Positions 54,419-62,884 of a DNA stretch of 64,000 bases are shown piece after piece; position 1 is the stretch's first letter, and each line of letters starts with the position of its first letter. The position numbers and the translations under genes were made by a program. Below the pieces are notes generated by a model that worked only from the letters and a program-made list of their open reading frames with translations, searched no databases and was not told the DNA's origin. The stretch comes from Bacillota bacterium (GTDB lineage Bacteria; Bacillota; Clostridia; Acetivibrionales; DSM-1351). The stretch lies in assembly GCA_023393115.1 (NCBI GenBank), contig JAEWMS010000006.1:1-64000 (forward strand). Direction: 5' to 3'.

Positions 54419-55159
54419 CTAGTTTTTAACAACCGCCTTCCTTACCATTAGAAAGGATATACCTGCTGTGGCAACACAAATCAGTAATAATGAAAGTACT
54501 GCGATATATGGATTTATAGTACCTCTGAGGCCTCCCAGAAGGAGAAATACATCTCCAATAAAATTCATTATTTTACCTTTTGTAATGGACGAATCAATTA
54601 TTGGAAGTAAGATGGTAAACCACACCGGGACGCCAATAGAAACAATTATTTTGGCTGTTCTATTCATATAATAATAGAGATTTGTTATTAAGTAACCTAC
54701 GAGATATGCTGCAAGGTATAGTACTGTGCTCCAAATGAAAGCTGAAATAATAACTAAAGGGGTGGAAGTTTGTACAGTCCACTTTTCGTATATTTGAATG
54801 AATACTGGTTTGTAAGTAAAAAAGCTCCCTAAGATGTTTGAATAAGTAGTATCAATAGCTGCCATTAAAAAACTAACTGAAAGAGAAGTTATTAAAAAGG
54901 CTTTAAATTGGAGCTTTCTTGGTACGTTGTTTACTGATAGAAACAGGAAATCTTCCTTGAAGGAATTAAGACCCACTACAAACAAAAATATAAAAGATGC
55001 TATTTCTATTCCACCAGAAGAGATATTAACATTACTGCTACTCTTAAAATTAATCGAGCTACCCAAAAGCATGATTACTGCTAATATAACCAGATAGAAA
55101 ATCAAAACACCGTTCTTTAAGTTTGAAAAATTATATTTTATTACAGATTTTAGTTTCAT
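54419..55159 (-). CDS. ABC-2-like membrane protein
   Basis: This 246-residue protein has six predicted TM helices and no soluble domain, the usual partner of a YtrB-type ATPase. It lies 19 bases after the ATPase gene in a three-gene operon with a GntR regulator. Such systems are exporters or stress-sensing transporters, often tied to cell-wall antibiotics; the substrate is unknown. Confidence 0.75.
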   Translation of the reverse strand: MKLKSVIKYNFSNLKNGVLIFYLVILAVIMLLGSSINFKSSSNVNISSGGIEIASFIFLFVVGLNSFKEDFLFLSVNNVPRKLQFKAFLITSLSVSFLMAAIDTTYSNILGSFFTYKPVFIQIYEKWTVQTSTPLVIISAFIWSTVLYLAAYLVGYLITNLYYYMNRTAKIIVSIGVPVWFTILLPIIDSSITKGKIMNFIGDVFLLLGGLRGTINPYIAVLSLLLICVATAGISFLMVRKAVVKN

Positions 55160-55178
55160 TTTAACCTCTCTCCAATCC

Positions 55179-56027
55179 TCAATTAGTCAACCGTATGAAT
55201 AGCTTTTGCAGGTTAAGCCCTGATATTTCAAGTCCGTCAGGCAAATTATTCTTCTCAGGCTTTTCAAGCACATAGGCAGTTTTAAGACCTCCCAGGGTAT
55301 CTATACCGATTACATTTTTACCTTTAATGTAATTGTCAACTGAAGCTGAGGTTCCTGAAACTGAATAGCCTTGGGACAACACATTTTCTACCGAATCCTG
55401 CATTATTACTTTACCTTCCTTAATAACAATCACATTTTCAATTAATTCAGCAACCTCTTCAATTAGATGTGTAGATAATACAATGGTCCTCGGCCGTTCG
55501 CTATAGTTCTGAATTAGTTCTTTGTAAAATAATTCTCTGTGATTTGCATCCAACCCCAGAACTGGTTCATCCAACAGGATTAGAGGTGCATTACAGGATA
55601 GAGCAACGATTATCTTGAAAATGGATTTATAGCCGGTGGATAAAGCTCTTATTTTTTTATCCACATTAAGATTAAATTTATTACACAGAACCTTTGCGTA
55701 CTCAGAGTCAGAATCGGTAAAAAATTCTCCAGTCCATTTTAGGGCCTTTTTGACTGTCATGGATTCAGGATAATAGTTGGCTTCACTCATGAAATATATT
55801 TTCGAAAGTGCTTTTTCATTATCAGAAATCTTTTCACCATTGAGCAGTATCTCTCCACCTGTCGGAAAAATTCTGTCGGTTATAAGGTTTAGTAAAGTAG
55901 TTTTTCCCGCGCCATTCCTGCCTAGAAGTCCATATATTCTGTTTTCCTCCAATGATATCGAAACATTATCCAGTGCAGTTGTATTTCCAAATGTTTTAGT
56001 AATATTTTTGATCTCCAGATAACTCAT
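55179..56027 (-). CDS. ABC transporter ATP-binding protein (YtrB-like)
   Basis: This 282-residue ATPase has Walker A GRNGAGKTT near residue 36, a variant signature (ALSTGYKSIFKI instead of LSGGQ), Walker B APLILLDEP and the switch His in STHLIEE. A C-terminal extension of about 60 residues follows, as in antibiotic-type exporters. Its ATG overlaps the GntR stop as ATGA, so translation is coupled. Confidence 0.9.
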   Translation of the reverse strand: MSYLEIKNITKTFGNTTALDNVSISLEENRIYGLLGRNGAGKTTLLNLITDRIFPTGGEILLNGEKISDNEKALSKIYFMSEANYYPESMTVKKALKWTGEFFTDSDSEYAKVLCNKFNLNVDKKIRALSTGYKSIFKIIVALSCNAPLILLDEPVLGLDANHRELFYKELIQNYSERPRTIVLSTHLIEEVAELIENVIVIKEGKVIMQDSVENVLSQGYSVSGTSASVDNYIKGKNVIGIDTLGGLKTAYVLEKPEKNNLPDGLEISGLNLQKLFIRLTN

Positions 56028-56392
56028 TTATCAAACCCTCTTTCCAACATTTTTAGTATATCATCTTTAGTAATTTCTAGCTTTTTTGCCTCTGAAACCA
56101 GCGATATAATGTACGTTTCGAAAAAAGTCTCTTTTCTTTTGTCATGAATTTTTACCTTTGCACCAGTAGAAACAAACATACCTAATCCCCTTTTCTTATA
56201 AACTATCCCATCATCCACCAATCTGTTTATCCCCTTCAAAGCTGTAGCCGGATTAATCTTATAACCCACAGATATCTCAGTTGTGGAAGGAATCTGTGTC
56301 TCCTCCTCATATGCACCTGAAAGTATTGCATCCTCAATTTCTTCAGCTAATTGAAGATAAATAGGTTTCTCGGAATTAAAATCAAAATTCAA
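56024..56392 (-). CDS. GntR-family regulator, YtrA type
   Basis: This 122-residue repressor has an N-terminal winged helix (PIYLQLAEEIEDAILSGAY, then IPSTTEISVGYKINPATALKG) and the short C-terminal dimerisation tail of the YtrA subfamily, with no ligand domain. The start is taken as TTG at 56392, with AGGTGGTGAT directly upstream; the frame extends six codons further without a site. It heads the operon, and a perfect palindrome overlaps its -10 box, so it probably represses itself and the two transporter genes. Confidence 0.88.
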   Translation of the reverse strand: MNFDFNSEKPIYLQLAEEIEDAILSGAYEEETQIPSTTEISVGYKINPATALKGINRLVDDGIVYKKRGLGMFVSTGAKVKIHDKRKETFFETYIISLVSEAKKLEITKDDILKMLERGFDK

Positions 56393-56421
56393 AATATCAC
56401 CACCTGACAACCGGTTAAACG

Positions 56422-56443
56422 GTTAGTTACTTATGTAACTAAC
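56422..56443. promoter_or_regulatory. Operator palindrome of the GntR operon
   Basis: GTTAGTTAC and GTAACTAAC are perfect nine-base arms around TTAT, immediately downstream of and partly overlapping the -10 box. Extra half-sites GGTTAG and CTAACC flank it. Confidence 0.7.
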
Positions 56444-56470
56444 TATACAACTAACCAAGATCTTTGTCAA
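56442..56470 (-). promoter_or_regulatory. Promoter of the GntR/ABC operon
   Basis: On the minus strand a perfect TTGACA and a TATAGT box are separated by 17 bases. The transcript would start within the operator palindrome. Confidence 0.8.
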
Positions 56471-56668
56471 CATTTTTTCTGAAATAATTACCAGTTTTTC
56501 TGCTATTAAATATAAATTGTATAAACATACTTTATATTTCAAAATTCGTATATACTATAAGTGGAAATGTCTCTAGCCATTTCAGATTTTTTATAAATGT
56601 AAAAAGCGAGTATCAGATATAATTTTTGAACTGAAAATTTGGTTTCTACCCTGTGAGAGGAGACAGCT

Positions 56669-57661
56669 ATGCCAAACCTGGTTACCCATTATTTATGCGG
56701 TTTAGATGCATTTAAAAGTCTTAAAAATTCCAACTGTAGACAACTTATTGATGAATACCGAAATGTGTTTAATTTAGGACTTCAAGGGCCTGACATCCTT
56801 TTCTATTACGAAGTCTGGCCCTGGTCTTCTAAAAGTCTGGATACAAATATCGGTCAAACAATGCATATCTCCAAAGTAAATAGAATGTTCAGGGCTTTCA
56901 TAGACTATATAATCCTGCAGAGTGGGTATGTAAAAAATGTTCTGACAGTATATTTAATGGGATTTATATGCCATAATATTATGGATAGCATAGCACACCC
57001 ATATATTTTTTACAGATCGGGCTTTAACACTTTTGAAAAGAATAATGAAAACTTGTTTTTGTGCTATCATCGGAGGTTTGAAACCTCGGTTGATGTACTG
57101 CTGTGCAAAAAATTTCTTAATAAAAAGGTATATGAAATAAGTCCCGATAGTTTAATTAAGGTCAATGAGACCGAATTGAGTCAGATTAGTGAAATGTACA
57201 AAAGTGCTGTAAAATCAGTGTATAACTCTGATATCAGTACGAAAAAAATTATTAGAGCTGTTAAAGAAATGCAGCTGGTGGAAAAGCTATTGAAGGATCC
57301 AAGGGGATTGAAGAAAAAGCTGGTAGGCTTCATTGATAATGTATTTTATGGTTTTCCTCTGTTCTCTAGTCTGATCTTTCCCCTTGAGCTGAAGGATGGT
57401 CTGGATTACCTGAACCTTTCAAGGCGTGAATGGTGTATGCCCCATGATGAAACAATTAAAAGCTCCAAGTCCTTCGTTGATCTGTTTTACGAAGCATCGG
57501 AGAAGACCCGGTGTTTATGTGATGAATTGTACTTTGCTTTTTTTCAAAACAGTTCAAATATTTCCAATATCATAAACCAGCTGGGTAACAATTCCTATAC
57601 AACAGGTATTGACTGTGATAAGCAAGCCGTATTTAAATACAGCGATATAATATTCTCTTAA
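56669..57661 (+). CDS. Zinc-dependent phospholipase C-like protein
   Basis: This 330-residue protein matches the zinc-dependent phospholipase C family (helical P1-nuclease-like fold). Likely metal ligands are in THYLCG near the N-terminus, GPDILFYY near 50, His in QTMHISK, and GFICHNIMDSIAHPY near 105-119. It has no clear signal peptide, unlike secreted clostridial phospholipases, so it may act inside the cell; substrates of this subgroup are unknown. GAGAGGAG precedes the ATG. Single gene, ended by a strong terminator. Confidence 0.8.
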   Translation: MPNLVTHYLCGLDAFKSLKNSNCRQLIDEYRNVFNLGLQGPDILFYYEVWPWSSKSLDTNIGQTMHISKVNRMFRAFIDYIILQSGYVKNVLTVYLMGFICHNIMDSIAHPYIFYRSGFNTFEKNNENLFLCYHRRFETSVDVLLCKKFLNKKVYEISPDSLIKVNETELSQISEMYKSAVKSVYNSDISTKKIIRAVKEMQLVEKLLKDPRGLKKKLVGFIDNVFYGFPLFSSLIFPLELKDGLDYLNLSRREWCMPHDETIKSSKSFVDLFYEASEKTRCLCDELYFAFFQNSSNISNIINQLGNNSYTTGIDCDKQAVFKYSDIIFS

Positions 57662-57712
57662 TTAAGTTTCACTACACAAAAATATTATACTTTTCAAGAT
57701 CATAAATAAAAG

Positions 57713-57739
57713 ACGGGGGTGTATTGTACCCCCGTTTTT
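57713..57739. terminator. Bidirectional terminator before pfkA
   Basis: ACGGGGGT and ACCCCCGT form a perfect eight-base stem with a seven-base loop, followed by TTTTT on the plus strand and CTTTTATTT on the minus strand. It serves the convergent phospholipase-like and pfkA genes. Confidence 0.88.
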
Positions 57740-57799
57740 ACACTAAATTTTATTAATATTGTATAAAGTCTGTTGTATTGCTAGGTTTATATTGCTTGG

Positions 57800-58783
57800 T
57801 TATATAGCCAATATATTACTCATCCGCAATAAATCCTGATCAATATCTTTCTTCATTGAAAGAGCTTCATCTATATCAAGGTCAACTATTTTTGAATCCT
57901 TCACCGAAATTATTCTGTTAAACACACCATCTTTAAGTAATTCAACAGCTTTAACACCCATGGCACTTGCCATAACTCTGTCCTGAATAGTTGGACTTCC
58001 GCCTCTTTGTATATAGCCCAGTACCGTTCCTCTTGTTTCTATTCCGGTAAGTTCTTCAATTTTCTTGGCCAGTTCAAGAGCTCCTCCTATCTTCTCGGAG
58101 ATACCTTCTGCAAGGATTATAATGTAGTTTTTCTTACCGTTGTTTCTTCCCTGAATAATTTTTCTGATGATATCTTTATCAAAGTCAAATTCCTTTTCAG
58201 GTAGCAGTATCACTTCGGCTCCGCCTGCAATTCCCACATTCAGAGCAATGTGTCCTGCACGTCTGCCCATTACCTCCAAAACGCTACATCTTTCATGTGA
58301 ATATGCAGTGTCTCTGATTTTATCCAGTGCATCCTGGACTGTATTCATAGCTGTGTCGTACCCGATGGTATAATCTGAACTTGCGATATCGTTATCTATT
58401 GTACCGGGCAAACCCATTACCTTCATTCCAAATTTGCTGAAATCCCTTGCTCCTCTGTAAGAGCCATCTCCACCTATTACAACAAGTGCATCCATACCGA
58501 ATGCTCTTGATATGGACATAGCCTTCTGCATCCCTTCTTCGGTTGTAAATGCTTTACATCTGGCTGTCTGAAGTATAGTTCCTCCACGATGAATTATATC
58601 CGATACATTTCTTGCGGTCATTTCGGAAATATCACCTGTGATCAGTCCATTATAACCTTTTCTTACTCCCAGCATTTTAAAGCCGTAGTAAATACCTGTT
58701 CTTACAACTGCACGAATGGCTGCATTCATTCCGGGTGCATCTCCACCGCTAGTAAGTACTCCGATTGTTTTTATGTCACTCAT
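57800..58783 (-). CDS. pfkA: 6-phosphofructokinase
   Basis: This 327-residue glycolytic enzyme phosphorylates fructose-6-phosphate. It has LTSGGDAPGMNAAIR at the N-terminus, the GGDGSYRGA segment near 105-113, catalytic GTIDND and MGRRAGH. The Gly in GGDGS points to the ATP-dependent rather than the PPi-dependent form. GGGAGGG sets the start at 58783. It is encoded alone. Confidence 0.95.
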   Translation of the reverse strand: MSDIKTIGVLTSGGDAPGMNAAIRAVVRTGIYYGFKMLGVRKGYNGLITGDISEMTARNVSDIIHRGGTILQTARCKAFTTEEGMQKAMSISRAFGMDALVVIGGDGSYRGARDFSKFGMKVMGLPGTIDNDIASSDYTIGYDTAMNTVQDALDKIRDTAYSHERCSVLEVMGRRAGHIALNVGIAGGAEVILLPEKEFDFDKDIIRKIIQGRNNGKKNYIIILAEGISEKIGGALELAKKIEELTGIETRGTVLGYIQRGGSPTIQDRVMASAMGVKAVELLKDGVFNRIISVKDSKIVDLDIDEALSMKKDIDQDLLRMSNILAI

Positions 58784-59029
58784 ACGAACCCTCCCTAAGA
58801 CCTTAATAAAACTTATAGCATCTAGAATCATTAAATTTATCTGTTTATGGTCTTCCCCATTGAAGCAACATTAAACCGAAAAAAATATATAGATTAAAAA
58901 ACAACGATAAAAACCCAATTTAATTAATTATAAACCAATCCACTCCTATAAACAATATATAACAATATATAAATCTGGCAGTTTTTACCTCGAAAAATTT
59001 GATAATAGTTACGGTATTTAGTGACAGGA

Positions 59030-59929
59030 TTATGACCTTTCGGTAAAGGCTATTCCGATTGTATCCCCTGCAAGTACCTTTGTTTCAAATCCGGCAGCGG
59101 TTTGATCGAGTATTTCCTTGTCAATTAAAATGTTTTCCTTTTTAAAGAATAAAAGTACTGTTGAGCCCCCAAACTTAAAATATCCCTTTTCGTCACCTCT
59201 TTCCAATCTTGTATCAGGTGTAAAGGTTTGAATAATCGAGCCAACAGATGTAGCTCCCACTTCTACATACAGCACTTCACCAAAGTTATCGGTCCGGTAA
59301 ATGCTGTACTCTCTTTTATTTCTACAGAAGAGTGCCGGAATTTTTCCAAGGGCGACAGGATTGACCGAATAATATTCACCCTTTACCTTGACCGGTGCAC
59401 TGCAACTGCCACTGTCAAAAAAGTGAAATCTATGATAGTCAACGGGGCAAAGTCTCAAAATAATATAGGTTCCACCATCATACTCCTTTGCCATAGCCGA
59501 ATTCTGCAGTAATTCAGCAAGGCTGTAACTCATACCTTTTATCTGTATTACATTATCAGTATCAATATCTGTCCAGGCTTGAAGGCGACCATCCCCAGGG
59601 GATAGAAGGTACTCCGCCGGCTTATCGAAAGGTCTTGCTGTTTTCTTAAGTCTTCTTGCAAAAAAGTCATTAAAGCTAATAAAATCCTCCAGCTTATTTT
59701 CGCATTCGCTCATGTCAATATCGAAATTTTTTATAAAACCGGAAATACTCCTTTTACTTAAGCCAGTGTCACAAAAGAAGCCTGTGAGAGCAGAGTATAT
59801 TTTTCGCTTAACCAGAAGCTCAAGGCCAAGCTTGCCGGCCCCAGTGGTATATAGTGCATTCAAAAGGCTTCCTCCTGCTACCTTTTCCTCTTCATATTTT
59901 TCTGTTTTACGATTATATATTTTAATCAT
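59030..59929 (-). CDS. psd: Phosphatidylserine decarboxylase proenzyme
   Basis: This 299-residue enzyme makes phosphatidylethanolamine from phosphatidylserine. The autocleavage site GGST lies near residue 255 (FKFGGSTVLLF), so the pyruvoyl alpha chain would be the last 45 or so residues. It has SPGDGRLQAW and VDYHRFHFFDSG. Length and the N-terminal region fit the type II group. TGGAGA precedes the ATG. A truncated PAP2-like ORF lies upstream on the same strand; no phosphatidylserine synthase gene is seen. Confidence 0.92.
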   Translation of the reverse strand: MIKIYNRKTEKYEEEKVAGGSLLNALYTTGAGKLGLELLVKRKIYSALTGFFCDTGLSKRSISGFIKNFDIDMSECENKLEDFISFNDFFARRLKKTARPFDKPAEYLLSPGDGRLQAWTDIDTDNVIQIKGMSYSLAELLQNSAMAKEYDGGTYIILRLCPVDYHRFHFFDSGSCSAPVKVKGEYYSVNPVALGKIPALFCRNKREYSIYRTDNFGEVLYVEVGATSVGSIIQTFTPDTRLERGDEKGYFKFGGSTVLLFFKKENILIDKEILDQTAAGFETKVLAGDTIGIAFTERS

Positions 59930-60443
59930 TTTATCTCCATTTCAATTTGATTAATCACAGCGTTTTACAGCTTTTACATTTCATTACCTGTATTTAATAA
60001 AATGATATTAAACAAACTAGTGGTTGTCAAACAAATAAAATACAGTATATTATATCTTTGGAAGGTCTGTAACAAGACTTTCCGCCCCTCTTCCGGGATT
60101 GTTTAACAGAGGGTAAAATACTTTTACAATGGGAATTGTTAGTAGTAATAGCAACTGCAAACTCAACTCTTTAAATTTATTCATTAAGAATATCTCTTTT
60201 AGTGTAGTATTTTTAGATTAAAATTTCTTTAATGCTTACTTATAGGATTTATTTTAATTGCTTCTCCTTAATAAAAAGCCGCTATATTTCTTATTAAATT
60301 CTTAACAGTTCAGTTTTATTTAGAACGTATAAAAAGAAAGCCACAACCCGTTATATACAAGTCAAATGGCCTTCTCCAAATAAATATTGATAATTCAAAT
60401 GTCTTTGCTACTGGAAATGAACTTATAATTAACCAATAACTAA
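59930..60443. other. 514-base gap with one gene fragment
   Basis: The gap holds the short PAP2-like ORF at 60050-60184 and a nine-pair hairpin at 60060-60083 inside its 3' end. The remaining sequence is AT-rich with no recognised gene, repeat or RNA. Confidence 0.6.
60050..60184 (-). pseudogene. Truncated PAP2-superfamily-like protein (44 residues)
   Basis: An ATG with AAGAGA about eleven bases upstream opens a 44-codon frame: a hydrophobic segment (LSLQLLLLLTIPIVKVFY) and then LLNNPGRGAESLVTDLPKI, ending at TAA. The LNN..RG..SLVT.L pattern resembles the start of clostridial PAP2-type membrane phosphatases, whose catalytic part would follow but is absent. It is most likely a 5' remnant of such a gene; a genuine small membrane protein is the alternative. 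Confidence 0.45.
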
Positions 60444-61247
60444 TTAATTTAAATCAAAGGTTACCGAAACCTTTGCACTAACCTTTATTTGTCCGGGAGA
60501 AAAGTCCTCATAGCTTTCGCTTTGACCTCCCGAAGCCGGGGCATTTGAGACTGAATTTGATAGTGCACTTGTCCAGTTTGCTCCTGAATAATATGAACTC
60601 CATGGACCGTAATAAGAATATGTGTCTTCCTGGATTTCCTGGATCGTATTTGCCTTTCCTATTGTTTGACCCAATTCTTTAGCCATGTCAGAAGCCTTTT
60701 CTTTAGCAGCCTTTATAGCAAGTGTTCTAGCCTCGTCTTTGTATTTTCTCAATTGGGTGGTTTTAAACTGCACCTTCTGAATATTGTGTAATCCGGCCTC
60801 AATCAGTCTGGTGAGCATTTCATCAAATTTCCCCAGCTCTTTTAAGGTAATCACAAGGCCCCTTTGAACGGTATAACCCTTAAAAATGCTTTCTCCACTG
60901 TTGTTATAGGTATATTTGGGATTAACATTTATATAATCTGTCACAACATACTTGGATTCTATTTTGAATTCATTTGTAATATTTTTGATTTGCTTTATTA
61001 GGGTATCATTTTCTGCTTTTGCTTTGGTTATATCCATATTTTCAGTTTCCACAGACAGCGTAAAAACAGCCTCATCAGGGATTACCATTACATCAGCACT
61101 TCCGGTGACCGAAATTGTTCTGATATTGTCCCGGGCTTCAGGGATCGAAAAATCACCTTGCGCATTGCATGTAGCCGTGAATACGAGAATTGTGAGCAAT
61201 AGTACTGTAATAAGCAGTATTATTTTTGAGTTCGCAGTAAATCTCAT
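60444..61247 (-). CDS. SIMPL domain (DUF541) protein
   Basis: This 267-residue exported protein has an N-terminal signal segment (about 1-30) ending near NAQG, then a SIMPL/DUF541 domain (ISVTGSADVMVIPDEAVFTL, later VQRGLVITLKELGKFDEML). The C-terminal region has a Ser/Gly/Tyr-rich stretch. SIMPL proteins such as BP26 and YggE are periplasmic or surface proteins of unclear role, linked to oxidative stress in some species. AAGGAGG precedes the ATG. Two operator-like palindromes lie upstream. Confidence 0.85.
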   Translation of the reverse strand: MRFTANSKIILLITVLLLTILVFTATCNAQGDFSIPEARDNIRTISVTGSADVMVIPDEAVFTLSVETENMDITKAKAENDTLIKQIKNITNEFKIESKYVVTDYINVNPKYTYNNSGESIFKGYTVQRGLVITLKELGKFDEMLTRLIEAGLHNIQKVQFKTTQLRKYKDEARTLAIKAAKEKASDMAKELGQTIGKANTIQEIQEDTYSYYGPWSSYYSGANWTSALSNSVSNAPASGGQSESYEDFSPGQIKVSAKVSVTFDLN

Positions 61248-61318
61248 TTTTCTTAAACCTCCTTAACAATCCAATATAAGTTTTATGCATTTATTTATCC
61301 AGCAAGCTACCACTCTTT

Positions 61319-61366
61319 ACAGACTACTGTGGTAGTTTGTATTTATAGACTATCATAGTAGTCTGT
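61319..61366. promoter_or_regulatory. Paired palindromic operator-like sites
   Basis: Two related sites, AGACTACTGTGGTAGT and AGACTATCATAGTAGT, lie 26 bases apart (start to start). Each is a near-palindrome, and together they form an eighteen-pair inverted repeat (arms 61319-61336 and 61349-61366). The ACTAC/GTAGT half-sites resemble BlaI/MecI-type operators. They are about 70 to 120 bases upstream of the SIMPL gene start. Confidence 0.45.
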
Positions 61367-61417
61367 TGTTGTAAAGAAATATTTTGAAAAACATGAAATA
61401 AATAAAACAACAGAAAA

Positions 61418-61436
61418 GGAGGCCTTGTCAGCCTCC
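61418..61436 (-). terminator. Terminator after the MFS gene
   Basis: GGAGGC and GCCTCC flank a seven-base loop. On the minus strand the stem is followed by CTTTTCTG, just past the MFS stop. Confidence 0.7.
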
Positions 61437-61456
61437 CTGTTAATCGAAATTATTTT

Positions 61457-62692
61457 TTATGGCGCATCGGTTGTATTATTTTCAGAATTGGTTTCGGTAT
61501 CCTTCAGCGCTTTTTCCCTTAGCATTAACAATCCCTCAAGAAATATAAGAATACCTGTGACAATAAGTAACCATTCTATATCAACCACATCGGACAGTGG
61601 TCCAAAAACCAGCATTCCCAGCGGCATCATAACGCTTGAAGCCATTGTGAAAACTCCGAAGACTCTTCCAAGATAATCGCCCTCAACCTTTTGCTGCAGT
61701 AAAACCATAAAAGGAGTATTAAATATCGGCATTGCAACTCCTATCAGGGCCATAAACACCAGGTATATCCAGAATATAGGCACAATCCCCAATGCAAAAG
61801 TAAATATTCCCATGATAGCAGTACCAAACACCATTGAATGTATTTTCTTCTTAAAGCCTCCCCAGGAGGCCATTAGTATTCCACCGATAACCATTCCGAC
61901 TGAGAAAGCTATCTCTATTGCCGAAAGCCTCCACACCTGATTTCCAAAACTTCTGGTCACCTGTAAAGGCGATAAAAAGGCAGCCGGTGCGGCTAAAAAG
62001 CCGAATATGGAGCTGAACACTATAATTCTGCTTACAAAACTGTGGTTCTTTATATATCCATAGCCCTTACGCATATCATCGAAATATCCGGTGGTCTGTT
62101 TATCAAGAGCTTTATGATGAGCCGGTACTCTTAAGAACAGCATAAGCGTTACCACTGCCACTGCAGCTGTAATTACATCAATAAAAAATATGGCTTCAAT
62201 AGTTGTCTTGCTCATCAACAGCGCACTAAGCATTGGTGAAACAAGCATAACCATCGATTGAATACTGCTGTTTGTTGCGTTTACCCTTGTCAGCTTATCC
62301 TCCGGTACCAGTTGGGGAATAAAAGCTCCAACTGTAGGTGTTTGTATTGCTGTACCGAGAGCCCTTACTATAAGAACTCCAAACAGCAGAAATATGGACT
62401 GATATCCCAATATAAACAATATCGCTATTATAAGTGTTGAAATAGCAATCAAGGAATCAGACATTATAATAAGCTTTTTTCTATTATAGCGATCTGCCCA
62501 TACTCCGGCAAAAGGAGACAGAAAAAAGGTGGGCAGAAAACCGCAAATTATAGCTATTGTCATCATAAGCCCCGATTGGGTTTTCAAAGTAATATACCAA
62601 CTTATTGAAAACTGCACCAGAGAAGACCCGAAAAGGGATATTGTCTGACTGGCTAAAAAAAGAATTATTTTTTTCTTCCAATTATCGTTCAT
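61457..62692 (-). CDS. MFS transporter (macrolide-efflux-like)
   Basis: This 411-residue protein has twelve predicted TM helices and belongs to the DHA3-type MFS exporters related to MefA. It has FLASQTISLFGSSLVQFSI at the start, the loop motif GVWADRYNRKKLI between TM2 and TM3, and a polar Glu/Asn-rich tail. It probably exports drugs or related small molecules; the substrate is unknown. ATGGAG precedes the ATG. Two 13-base direct repeats lie upstream. Confidence 0.88.
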   Translation of the reverse strand: MNDNWKKKIILFLASQTISLFGSSLVQFSISWYITLKTQSGLMMTIAIICGFLPTFFLSPFAGVWADRYNRKKLIIMSDSLIAISTLIIAILFILGYQSIFLLFGVLIVRALGTAIQTPTVGAFIPQLVPEDKLTRVNATNSSIQSMVMLVSPMLSALLMSKTTIEAIFFIDVITAAVAVVTLMLFLRVPAHHKALDKQTTGYFDDMRKGYGYIKNHSFVSRIIVFSSIFGFLAAPAAFLSPLQVTRSFGNQVWRLSAIEIAFSVGMVIGGILMASWGGFKKKIHSMVFGTAIMGIFTFALGIVPIFWIYLVFMALIGVAMPIFNTPFMVLLQQKVEGDYLGRVFGVFTMASSVMMPLGMLVFGPLSDVVDIEWLLIVTGILIFLEGLLMLREKALKDTETNSENNTTDAP

Positions 62693-62752
62693 TTTTACTC
62701 CATTGCATAAGATTCTATTAATAACAAAATAGGATTTTTCCCCTGATTCTAC

Positions 62753-62795
62753 AAGAATACCATATTTTACTCAGTGTTATAAAAGAATACCATAT
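62753..62795. repeat. Two 13-base direct repeats upstream of the MFS gene
   Basis: AAGAATACCATAT occurs at 62753-62765 and at 62783-62795, exactly 30 bases apart, which puts both on the same face of the helix. They lie about 60 to 105 bases upstream of the MFS start, as expected for a tandem regulator site. Confidence 0.5.
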
Positions 62796-62884
62796 GTTTT
62801 ATAAGCTTTCAACGTAGTAAATTAATTTAATTAATATTTCTCAATAATTAATTTTGCTATAAAAAGAATATTAGTATTAACCTA

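Noticed and set aside
60129..60221. Plus-strand 30-codon ORF in the psd-SIMPL gap
   Set aside because: No ribosome binding site, and it is mostly antisense to the better-supported PAP2-like fragment.
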